A DNA stretch of 35,475 nucleotides from Kribbella albertanoniae (lineage in GTDB: Bacteria; Actinomycetota; Actinomycetes; Propionibacteriales; Kribbellaceae). Every line of letters starts with the position of its first letter. Positions within the stretch are counted from its first letter, which is position 1. The position numbers and the translations under genes are program-made. The stretch lies in assembly GCF_004348455.1 (NCBI RefSeq), contig NZ_SMKA01000059.1, positions 1 to 35,475 on the forward strand, given 5' to 3'. Under the pieces are notes generated by a model that was not told the origin of the DNA, did not search any database, and saw nothing but the letters and a program-made list of their open reading frames with translations. Positions 7,967-14,832 of the stretch are shown piece by piece.

Positions 7967-8077
7967 CATTGCCACGCTCCGCGCGGCGGGTCCTGAGGCC
8001 TGGTTCCATTTCTTCCCTCGTCGCTCCAGTCGCTGCGCTCCCTACGCTCCTCAGTCCAGAAACGGGGCCTCATGACC
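7967..8077 (+). repeat. Interspersed 111-nt repeat, copy 1 (fabD-fabH gap)
   Basis: This stretch matches the reverse complement of 27492-27602 with four substitutions and no gaps. It begins seven bases after the fabD stop and ends six bases into fabH, so it contains the fabH ATG. The same layout (TGA, seven bases, repeat, ATGACC) occurs at the other copy. On the opposite strand it carries an open frame beginning MRPRFWTEERRERSDW, whose ATG overlaps the fabH ATG in a CATG. Confidence 0.92.
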
Positions 8078-9067
8078 GCCATTGCCGCATCGTCCGGCGC
8101 GCAGCACGCCGGAGTTCTGGGGATCGGGTCGTACCGGCCGCGGCGGATCGTGCCGAACTCGGAGATCCTGGAACACATCGACTCCAGCGACGAGTGGATC
8201 CAGACCCGGTCCGGGATCAAGGAGCGCCGCTGGGCCTCCGATGACGAGACCGTGCTGATGATGTCGGTCGAGGCGGCCAAGGACGCGCTGAAGGAGTCCG
8301 GGATCGACCCGGCCCAGATCGGCTGCGTCGTGGTCTCCACCGTCACGCACCTCTACCAGACACCCGCGATCGCGACCCGGATCGCCGTCGAGGTGGGCGC
8401 ACCGACCGCGGCCGCCTTCGACGTCTCCGCGGCGTGTGCCGGGTTCTGCTACGGCCTCGCGCTGGCCAGTGACATGGTCCGCGGCGGCAGCGCGAAGTAC
8501 GTGCTGGCGATCGGCGTCGAGCGACTCAGTGACATCACCGACCGGACCGACCGCGGTACGGCGTTCATCTTCGCCGACGGCGCCGGAGCGGCTGTCGTGG
8601 GACCGACCGACGAGCCGGGGATCGGCCCGGTCGTGTGGGGCTCCGACGGCACCCAGCACCAGGTGATCAGCCAGAAGGAGTCGTGGCAGGAGGCGGCCGG
8701 CAGCCAGAACTGGCCGCACCTCACGATGGACGGCAACCCGGTCTTCCGCTGGGCGTCGTTCGAGATGGCCAAGACCGCACAGCAGGCGCTCGACGTGGCC
8801 GGCGTACCGGCCGAGGAGCTCGACCTGTTCGTGCCGCACCAGGCGAACATGCGGATCACCGACGCGATGCGCCGCGCGCTCAAGCTGCCCGAGCACGTGA
8901 AGGTTGCCCGCGACATCGAACGGCAGGGCAACACCTCCGCCGCCTCGATCCCGCTCGCGATCACCGCGATGCGCGAGTCCGGCGAAGCCAAGAGCGGCGA
9001 TCTCGCGCTCGTCATCGGCTTCGGCGCGGGCCTCGTGTACGCCGCCCAGGTCATTCGGTTGCCGTAG
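8072..9067 (+). CDS. fabH: Beta-ketoacyl-ACP synthase III
   Basis: A 331-residue condensing enzyme that starts each fatty acid by joining an acyl-CoA primer to malonyl-ACP. The catalytic triad is visible: Cys122 in SAACAGFCYG, His256 in PHQANMRI and Asn287 in GNTSAAS. Actinobacterial FabH proteins often accept branched primers, giving iso and anteiso acids; that is inference here. The ATG lies inside the 111-nt repeat, and the only ribosome-site-like bases before it (ACGGGG) belong to that repeat. Its TAG stop is the first part of the long hairpin element at 9066-9228. Confidence 0.95.
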   Translation: MTAIAASSGAQHAGVLGIGSYRPRRIVPNSEILEHIDSSDEWIQTRSGIKERRWASDDETVLMMSVEAAKDALKESGIDPAQIGCVVVSTVTHLYQTPAIATRIAVEVGAPTAAAFDVSAACAGFCYGLALASDMVRGGSAKYVLAIGVERLSDITDRTDRGTAFIFADGAGAAVVGPTDEPGIGPVVWGSDGTQHQVISQKESWQEAAGSQNWPHLTMDGNPVFRWASFEMAKTAQQALDVAGVPAEELDLFVPHQANMRITDAMRRALKLPEHVKVARDIERQGNTSAASIPLAITAMRESGEAKSGDLALVIGFGAGLVYAAQVIRLP

Positions 9068-9228
9068 TGGAGTGTCGTGGTGAAAGCTCGAGTGCTGGCG
9101 GTGTCCAGGTGGGTGCATCGCAAGGCGGAGGGGAAGCCTCGATGTTTTCCATCGTGGCTTTCCCTCCAACGCCGCGAGGTGCCCGCCTGGGCGCCGCCAG
9201 TGCCGAGATTGCACCGCGACACTCCGCT
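9066..9228. repeat. 163-nt hairpin element, copy A (fabH-acpP gap)
   Basis: Outer arms 9066-9082 and 9212-9228 are complementary over 17 nt with two wobble-type changes. A middle stem pairs the region around 9103-9120 with the region around 9176-9195, with many C-to-T style changes that keep G-U pairs in RNA. The apical stem is 9127-9144 with 9150-9167 (16 of 18 paired). The first base is the second base of the fabH TAG. A relative of the same length lies at 20475-20638: GTCCAGGTGxGTGCATCG is shared on one side and GCCGCGAGGTGC...GCCTGGGCG on the other. Confidence 0.85.
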
Positions 9229-9306
9229 AAGCAGCCGTCATAGTTGTCCGGGGCGGCTCAGGTGGCCGCACCGGCTGAATCAACCATTCGAAGGGAACCA
9301 ACAGCA

Positions 9307-9555
9307 ATGGCCAGCACCGAAGAGATCCGTTCCGACCTCGCCGTGATCGTGAACGAGATCGCCGGTATCCCGGTCGAGGACGTCCAGCTGGACAAGTCCT
9401 TCACCGACGACCTCGACGTCGACTCGCTCTCCATGGTGGAGGTCGTCGTGGCCGCCGAGGAGAAGTTCGACGTGAAGATCCCCGACGACGAGGTCAAGAA
9501 CCTGAAGACCGTCGGCGACGCCGTCGCGTTCATCGAGCGCGGCCTGAACGGCTGA
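9307..9555 (+). CDS. acpP: Acyl carrier protein
   Basis: An 82-residue acidic four-helix protein that carries growing acyl chains on phosphopantetheine. The attachment serine is Ser40 in DLDVDSLSMVEV. The start was placed at the ATG on 9307, preceded by GAAGGGA; the longer open frame adds 21 residues unlike any carrier protein. It is isolated from its neighbours by strong hairpins on both sides (9066-9228 before, 9580-9622 after). That would let its mRNA segment be more abundant or stable than the rest, matching the large amount of ACP that cells need; this last point is inference. Confidence 0.95.
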   Translation: MASTEEIRSDLAVIVNEIAGIPVEDVQLDKSFTDDLDVDSLSMVEVVVAAEEKFDVKIPDDEVKNLKTVGDAVAFIERGLNG

Positions 9556-9579
9556 CCCACTTCTAGTCGTCACCGTGCT

Positions 9580-9622
9580 GGCCGGTGCTCATCGGGCTCA
9601 GAACCGATGAGCACCACCGGCC
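9580..9622 (+). terminator. Strong hairpin between acpP and fabF
   Basis: GGCCGGT followed by GCTCATCGG pairs with CCGATGAGC and ACCGGCC, interrupted only by a three-base bulge. It lies 24 nt after the acpP stop and has no T-run. It could be a leaky terminator or a 3' end stabiliser between acpP and fabF. Confidence 0.55.
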
Positions 9623-9667
9623 GGCCCTCCCACAGTCTCCCCAGATCTCGTGAAGGATGAGGTACAG

Positions 9668-10903
9668 ATGTCGAAGACCCGAGTCGTGATCACCGGGCTC
9701 GGAGCCACCACCCCGCTCGGCGGCGATGTGGCCAGCTCCTGGGAAGGCCTGCTGGCCGGACGCTCCGGCGCACGCCGGCTGACCGACGACTGGGTGCAGA
9801 ACCTGGCCGTCCAGATCGCCGCCCCGGTGGCCGTCGAGCCGACCGAGATCATCGAGCGCGTGAAGGCCCGCCGCCTCGACCGCAACGCCCAGCTGGCCGT
9901 GGTCGCCGCTCGTGAGGCCTGGGCCGACGCCGGCCTGGAAGACTCCGGGCTGGACAAGGAACGGCTCGGTGTAGCCGTTGCCACCGGCATCGGTGGCCTG
10001 CACACCACACTGTCCAACTACGACGCGCTGCTGAAGAACCCCCGCCGCGTCTCGCCGCTGGCGATCCCGATGCTGATGCCGAACTCCTCCGCGGCGTACG
10101 TCGGCCTCGAGTTCGGCGCCAAGTCCGGCGTGCACACCCCGGTCTCGGCCTGTGCCTCCGGCAACGAAGCGATCGCGCTCGGCCTGGACCAGATCCGGCT
10201 CGGCCGCGCCGACGTCGTACTGGCCGGTGGCACCGAGGGCACGATCATGCCGCTGCCGCTGGCCGCGTTCAGCCAGATGATGGCGCTGAGCAAGCGCAAC
10301 GACGACCCCGAGCGCGCCTCGCGGCCGTGGGACACCGACCGCGACGGGTTCCTGCTTGGTGAGGGTGCCGGCGTCCTGGTGCTGGAGTCCTACGAGCACG
10401 CCGTCGCCCGCGGCGCGAAGATCTACGCCGAGATCGCCGGCGCCGGGATCTCCGCCGACGGTCACGACATCGCGCAGCCCGACCCGACCGGTTCCGGAGC
10501 GCGGCGGGCGATGGAGCGGGCGATGGTCGAGGGCGACCTGACCCCGGCCGACATCATGCACATCAACGCGCACGCCACCTCGACCCCGCAGGGTGACGTC
10601 GCGGAGTCGCTGGCGATCCGCCTCGCCCTAGGCAAGGACGCCGACCACGCGGTCGCGACCGCGCCGAAGTCGATGATCGGTCACCTGCTCGGCGCCGCCG
10701 GTGCGGTCGAGTCGATCGCCACCGTGCTCGCGCTGCACCACCGCGTCGTCCCGCCGACGATCAACCTCGACAAGCTCGACGACCAGATCGACCTCGACAT
10801 CGCCACCGAGCAGCGCAAGCTCCCCGACGGCGACCTGGCCGCCCTGAACAACTCCTTCGGCTTCGGCGGCCACAACGCAGCCATCGCCTTCAAAACCATC
10901 TGA
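9668..10903 (+). CDS. fabF: Beta-ketoacyl-ACP synthase II
   Basis: A 411-residue elongating condensing enzyme. The Cys-His-His triad is Cys162 in SACASGNEA, His302 in NAHATSTPQGD and His339 in MIGHLLGAAGAVE; GFGGHNA near the end completes the KAS II signature. It extends acyl-ACP chains with malonyl-ACP in the cytosol. The ATG at 9668 has GATGAGG five bases upstream, and the protein then starts MSKTRVVITG, as expected. It is the last gene of the fatty acid operon; a weak stem-loop (GGTGCT with AGCACC, 10914-10944) follows. Confidence 0.95.
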   Translation: MSKTRVVITGLGATTPLGGDVASSWEGLLAGRSGARRLTDDWVQNLAVQIAAPVAVEPTEIIERVKARRLDRNAQLAVVAAREAWADAGLEDSGLDKERLGVAVATGIGGLHTTLSNYDALLKNPRRVSPLAIPMLMPNSSAAYVGLEFGAKSGVHTPVSACASGNEAIALGLDQIRLGRADVVLAGGTEGTIMPLPLAAFSQMMALSKRNDDPERASRPWDTDRDGFLLGEGAGVLVLESYEHAVARGAKIYAEIAGAGISADGHDIAQPDPTGSGARRAMERAMVEGDLTPADIMHINAHATSTPQGDVAESLAIRLALGKDADHAVATAPKSMIGHLLGAAGAVESIATVLALHHRVVPPTINLDKLDDQIDLDIATEQRKLPDGDLAALNNSFGFGGHNAAIAFKTI

Positions 10904-11317
10904 TCCACTGCCTGGTGCTGTCGGTGACGACATCAGGTAGCACCTCCGGATCCCGGCCGCCGTACCCGCAACGTGACGGGCCCGCACAGCGGACAGGAGA
11001 AGGGGTATCCGTTCAATGTGCTGGTTCTCCGCTCGAATAACGAGGGGAGAACCGGCAATCTGAGTGGAGATCCCCTCATTTTCCGCACGACGAGCGCGGC
11101 CCGGGGGAGCCACCGCCCAGGCGTGCTGGTCGGCCGCTGACGTTCGCGGGGAGGACGTGCGCGAAGGGTGCGACACGGTGGTGATGTGGTTGACACGGCG
11201 AGGTTACTGGTGTTTGTGGGGGCCGTGGTGCAGGATGGTCCCAGTTGCTCTGCTGGGATGGCCAGAGTTGTGCTCGAGATCGCTGGGGAAGGCGCCCCTC
11301 GAACACAGGAGGTCCCG
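10904..11317 (+). other. 414-nt intergenic region with overlapping hairpins
   Basis: No convincing gene is seen. A hairpin pairs GGTTCTCC (11023-11030) with GGAGAACC (11046-11053), extended by CTCG/CGAG around an AATAA loop. An alternative stem pairs GAGGGGA (11042-11048) with TCCCCTC (11071-11077) and is followed by ATTTT. The two use the same bases and exclude each other, as in an attenuator, or the second is simply the fabF terminator. A TTGACA box at 11190-11195 may be the -35 of the next gene; I found no good -10. Confidence 0.45.
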
Positions 11318-11815
11318 GTGGCGACGACTCGTGGCGTTTTGTACGTCCACACGGTGCCGTCAGCGTTGTGTCCGCATGTCGAGTGGGCCGCAGGCGGCGT
11401 ACTTGGTGTGCCTGTGAAACTCGACTGGACGCCGCAGCCCGCGGCACAAGGCACGTATCGGGCCGAGCTGTCCTGGCAGGCCGAGGCCGGTACGGCGGCG
11501 AAGCTCGCATCAGCTCTGCGTGGTTGGCAGAAGCTGCGCTTCGAGGTGACCGAGGAGCCGACGAACGGCGTCGAGGGCGAGCGCTACTCGTTCACGCCGA
11601 CGCTCGGCGTCTTCCACGCGACCACCGGGGTGCACGGCGACATCATGGTGCCCGAGGAGCGGCTGAAGGCAGCGATGCTGAAGGCGGCGACCGGCGAGGC
11701 TGATCTGACCGAGGAGGTCGAGCGTTTGCTCGGCCGGCCGTGGGACGACGAGCTCGAACCGTTCCGGTATGCCGGAGACGGCGCTCCGGTTCGGTGGCTG
11801 CATCAAGTGGTCTAA
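11318..11815 (+). CDS. DUF3145 family protein
   Basis: A 165-residue protein of an actinobacterial family without a known function. It starts VATTRGVLYVHTVPSALCPHVEW and ends with PFRYAGDGAPVRWLH, both typical of the family, and the length matches. The GTG at 11318 was chosen over the upstream start at 11168 because a perfect AGGAGGT lies five bases before it and the longer N-terminus is not family-like. It is cytosolic, without signal peptide or membrane segments. It lies downstream of fabF but with its own likely promoter region, so operon membership is doubtful. Confidence 0.88.
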   Translation: MATTRGVLYVHTVPSALCPHVEWAAGGVLGVPVKLDWTPQPAAQGTYRAELSWQAEAGTAAKLASALRGWQKLRFEVTEEPTNGVEGERYSFTPTLGVFHATTGVHGDIMVPEERLKAAMLKAATGEADLTEEVERLLGRPWDDELEPFRYAGDGAPVRWLHQVV

Positions 11816-11843
11816 GCCCTTGTCCTAAAGGGTTCCTGAGAAC

Positions 11844-12030
11844 TTGAGAAGAAAGCTTTGAAGAGTACAGACAGAACCCGAACTTTTCGGGCAGAGTGAG
11901 CATCAGACGTTCTACAAGGGTGGAGGGGCCGTGGCCGCTGGGCCACCGGGTGTCGGGACACCCCCGGTGTTCAACAAACAGCGGCCGCACCACGTGGAGG
12001 GCGCGGATCCTCGGGACAGGATCCGCGCCC
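11844..12030 (+). ncRNA. Candidate small RNA between DUF3145 and the LacI gene
   Basis: A promoter-like TTGAGA, 16 nt, TACAGA lies at 11844-11871. Downstream, CCCGAA/TTCGGG (11877-11891) can fold. A larger fold closes GGCCGCTG (11933-11940) on CAGCGGCC (11979-11986) around an inner hairpin beginning CACCGGGTGTC. A strong terminator-type stem ends the region at 11999-12030. No ORF explains it. I do not recognise the RNA, and transcription is not shown. Confidence 0.35.
11999..12030. terminator. Bidirectional terminator between convergent genes
   Basis: GGGCGCGGATCC and GGATCCGCGCCC form a perfect 12-bp stem with an 8-nt loop. It lies 20 nt past the stop of the minus-strand LacI gene and downstream of DUF3145, so it can serve both. 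The T-run is short, as is usual in high-GC genomes. Confidence 0.75.
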
Positions 12031-12049
12031 TTCGTGCATGTCAAGGCCG

Positions 12050-13060
12050 TCAGCTGGAGGCGCGCCGGACCAGCCGGGTCGGCAGGATCAACGGAGTCGG
12101 CGACTCCCCCGCGATCAGCGCGAGCAGCATCCGCGCCATCTCCCGGCCGAGCGACTGGATCGGCTGACTGACCGTGCTCAGCGGCGGTTCGGTGTGCCGC
12201 GCGAGCACGACATCGTTGAAACCGACGACCGCGACATCGCCCGGGATCGTCCGCCCCGCATCCTTCAGCACCCGCATCGCACCGATCGCCATCTGGTCCG
12301 ATCCGACGAAGACCGCATCGAGGTCCGGGTGCTCGGCCAGCAACTGCTCCATCGCCCGGCCACCACCCTCCTCACTGAAGTCGCCGTACACGACCCGGCT
12401 CGCGTCCAGGCCGGCCACTGCGAGCGCGTCCTGATAACCCCGGTACCGCGCTGTGCCGGCGCCCTCGTCCATCCGGCCGGTGATGGTGGCGATCCGGGTC
12501 CGGCCGGTCGCGACCAGGTGCTCGGTGGCCAGCCGGGCTCCACCACGGTTGTCCGCGTCGACGTAGTACCGAGGTTCGAAGTTCGCCGGGGTACCACCGA
12601 AGACGACCGGTACGTCGGAATCCTCGGCGATCTGCGCGAGCGGATCGTCGCCGTGCATCGACATCAGCATCACGCCGTCGGCCTGCCGGGTCCGCAGCAC
12701 CTGCTCGAGCCGGGTCTGACCCCGGGTGGACGTCGCGAGCTGCAGGATCAGCTCCAGCTCGGTCTCCTCGAGCACCGAGTTCACCCCGACCGCGACGTCG
12801 GCGAAGAACGGGTCGGTGAAGACCTGTGGGTTGTCGCTGGAGATCGCCAGCACGACAGCGCCGACCTGCTGCGTCGCCAGCGCGCGGGCGGTGGCGTTCG
12901 GCACGTAGCCGAGGTCGTTCACCGCTCGCTGCACGGCGTCCCGCTTCGCCTTGCTGACGTGCGGCGCGTTGTTGATCACCCGGGACGCGGCCGAACGCGA
13001 CACACCGGCACGCTCGGCGACCTCGTCGAGCGTCACTTGGCGTTTGAGCTGGTCTGTCAC
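12050..13060 (-). CDS. LacI-family repressor of the adjacent sugar ABC operon
   Basis: A 336-residue LacI/GalR regulator. The N-terminal helix-turn-helix VTLDEVAERAGVSRSAASRVINNAPHVS is followed by the hinge region LGYVPNATARALATQQVGAV. The periplasmic-binding-like sensor domain has SDQMAIGAMRVLKDAGRTIPGDVAVVGFND. It is the fourth and last gene after the binding protein and two permeases, 39 nt downstream of the second permease. It starts with GTG, with AAGGA upstream. TGGGAGCGCTCCCA is the known CebR operator of streptomycetes, and near matches lie at 16145 and 16280, so a CebR-like role responding to a cello-oligosaccharide is likely. The assignment to CebR rests on operators and neighbours, so no symbol is given. 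Confidence 0.88.
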   Translation of the reverse strand: MTDQLKRQVTLDEVAERAGVSRSAASRVINNAPHVSKAKRDAVQRAVNDLGYVPNATARALATQQVGAVVLAISSDNPQVFTDPFFADVAVGVNSVLEETELELILQLATSTRGQTRLEQVLRTRQADGVMLMSMHGDDPLAQIAEDSDVPVVFGGTPANFEPRYYVDADNRGGARLATEHLVATGRTRIATITGRMDEGAGTARYRGYQDALAVAGLDASRVVYGDFSEEGGGRAMEQLLAEHPDLDAVFVGSDQMAIGAMRVLKDAGRTIPGDVAVVGFNDVVLARHTEPPLSTVSQPIQSLGREMARMLLALIAGESPTPLILPTRLVRRASS

Positions 13061-13099
13061 CTGGTGGTCCTTAACTTTGAGTGAATAGAGGGTAAGTCA

Positions 13100-13930
13100 T
13101 CAGGACCGCACAGCGCCGTCCATGATGCCGCTGATCAGCTGCCGGCCGAACAGGATGAAGACGAGCAGCAGCGGCACGGTCGCGATCAGCGTGCCGGTGA
13201 ACATCAGCGTGTAATCCGTGTAGTACTGCGTGGCGAGCTGGCTGAGCGAGAACTGGACGGTCGGATTGTCCGCCTCCATCACCGCCAGCGGCCAGAGGAA
13301 CTCGTTCCAGGTCCCCATGAACGTGAACAGCCCCAGTACGGCGGCGCCCGGGCGCAGGGCCGGCGCAACCACCCGCACGAACAGCCCGAACGTCGTACAG
13401 CCGTCCAGGCGGGCTGCTTCGATCAACTCGTCCGGTATGGCGCGTTCGGCGTACTGGCGCATCAGGAAGACTCCGAACGCCGACACCAGGAACGGGACGA
13501 TGACCGCTTGCAGGTGGTTCTGCCAGCCGAGTTTCACCATCACCATGTAGAGCGGCACGATCCCCATCTGCACCGGCACCATCATCGTGGCCAGCACCGA
13601 GATCAGCAGCGCGTTGCGGCCGCGGAACCGCAGCTTGGCGAACGCGAACCCGGCCAGCGACGAGAAGAACACCACTGAGATCGTGACGCAGACCGACGCG
13701 ATCGCGGAGTTGAGCAGACCGCGCGCGAAGTGTGCCTCCTCTGCCTCCGGACCGAAGAGCCGCTGGATGTTGTCGCCCAGGTTCCCGCCCGGGACGAGCG
13801 GCGGCGGGAACTGACCGACCACGTCGTTGGAGCGGGTCGCGACCACGAAGAGCCAGTACAGCGGGAACACCGAGAGCACGAGACTGACCAGCAAGGTCAG
13901 GTAGACGAGGGCATTACGGGGCTGCCTCAT
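13100..13930 (-). CDS. Sugar ABC transporter permease (MalG/CebG type)
   Basis: A 276-residue inner-membrane protein with six predicted hydrophobic helices. The EAA loop that docks the ATPase reads IEAARLDGCTTFGLFVRVVAPALRP. It pairs with the upstream permease to form the channel of a carbohydrate uptake (CUT1) transporter. Its ATG overlaps the stop of the first permease (ATGA). No ATPase gene is nearby; CUT1 systems of actinobacteria often borrow a shared ATPase such as MsiK encoded elsewhere. Confidence 0.92.
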   Translation of the reverse strand: MRQPRNALVYLTLLVSLVLSVFPLYWLFVVATRSNDVVGQFPPPLVPGGNLGDNIQRLFGPEAEEAHFARGLLNSAIASVCVTISVVFFSSLAGFAFAKLRFRGRNALLISVLATMMVPVQMGIVPLYMVMVKLGWQNHLQAVIVPFLVSAFGVFLMRQYAERAIPDELIEAARLDGCTTFGLFVRVVAPALRPGAAVLGLFTFMGTWNEFLWPLAVMEADNPTVQFSLSQLATQYYTDYTLMFTGTLIATVPLLLVFILFGRQLISGIMDGAVRS

Positions 13931-14832
13931 TGTGTTCCTCCCCGCAGCCGGCGGCCGATCAGCAGGTTGATGACACCGACGATCACGGTGAGCAGGAAGA
14001 TCATCCAGGCGACCGCGGAGCCGTACCCGTAGTCGAAGTTCTGGAAGCTCTGCTCGAACATGTACATCGCGATGGTCTGGAACTGCCGCAAACTGCCACC
14101 GGACACATCCCCCTGCCCGAACAGCAGCGGCTCGGTGAACAGCTGCATCCCGCCGATGATCGACATCACCACGGTGAAGATCAGCGCCGGCCGGATCAGC
14201 GGCACGGTGATGTTGCGGAACTGCCGGATCGCGCCGGCGCCGTCGATCTGCGCGGCCTCGTAGAGATCGCGCGGGATCGCCTGCATCGCGGCCAGGTAGA
14301 TCAAGGCGTTGTAGCCCATCCAGCGCCAGTTGACCATGCTCGAGACCGCGATCCAGGACGACGTCTTACTCGCCTGCCAGTCGATCGGGTCCACGCCGAC
14401 AAGTCCCAGCAGGCCGTTCACCAAGCCGGCGTCGCGGCCGTAGAGCTGACCGAAGACGATCGCCACCGCGGCGACCGACGTGACGATCGGCGCGAGAACA
14501 CCGAGCCGAAACAAGAGCAGTGCTCGCAGCGGCCGGTTGAGCATGGCCGCGACGATCAGCGCGAGCAGCAACTGCGGAATCGTCGCGAGCACAAGCAGGC
14601 CAAGCGTATTGACCAGCGCGTTCCAGAAGTCCGGGTCGCCGAGCAGACGGGAGTAGTTGTCCAGCCCGACGAACCCGGCGTCACCGGTCAGATCCCACGA
14701 CCGCAACGACACCCACGCCGTGTAGAGCAGTGGGAAGAGGCCGAATGCGGCGAAGAGCAGGAAGAACGGCGCGATGAAGACGTACGGCGACCCGTGCAGG
14801 TCGAAGCGGTTCCAGCGACTGGGGCGCGTCAC
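13927..14832 (-). CDS. Sugar ABC transporter permease (MalF/CebF type)
   Basis: A 301-residue membrane protein with about six helices. The EAA loop is YEAAQIDGAGAIRQFRNITVPLIRP. It is the first permease of the CUT1 sugar transporter. Translation starts at a GTG whose last bases form GTGA with the stop of the binding-protein gene, and ends in an ATGA overlap with the second permease, so all three should be translated as a coupled unit. Confidence 0.92.
   Translation of the reverse strand: MTRPSRWNRFDLHGSPYVFIAPFFLLFAAFGLFPLLYTAWVSLRSWDLTGDAGFVGLDNYSRLLGDPDFWNALVNTLGLLVLATIPQLLLALIVAAMLNRPLRALLLFRLGVLAPIVTSVAAVAIVFGQLYGRDAGLVNGLLGLVGVDPIDWQASKTSSWIAVSSMVNWRWMGYNALIYLAAMQAIPRDLYEAAQIDGAGAIRQFRNITVPLIRPALIFTVVMSIIGGMQLFTEPLLFGQGDVSGGSLRQFQTIAMYMFEQSFQNFDYGYGSAVAWMIFLLTVIVGVINLLIGRRLRGGTQ

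Noticed and set aside
6979..8346. Minus-strand frame containing MRPRFWTEERRERSDW as a full gene
   Set aside because: Only the repeat part is shared between copies; the rest is antisense to fabD. The peptide possibility is kept as a separate finding.
11168..11317. Longer N-terminus for the DUF3145 protein
   Set aside because: The GTG at 11318 has a perfect AGGAGGT and gives the usual family length.
11931..11991. Known 6C-type actinobacterial RNA
   Set aside because: The fold is suggestive, but loops with six consecutive C are missing.
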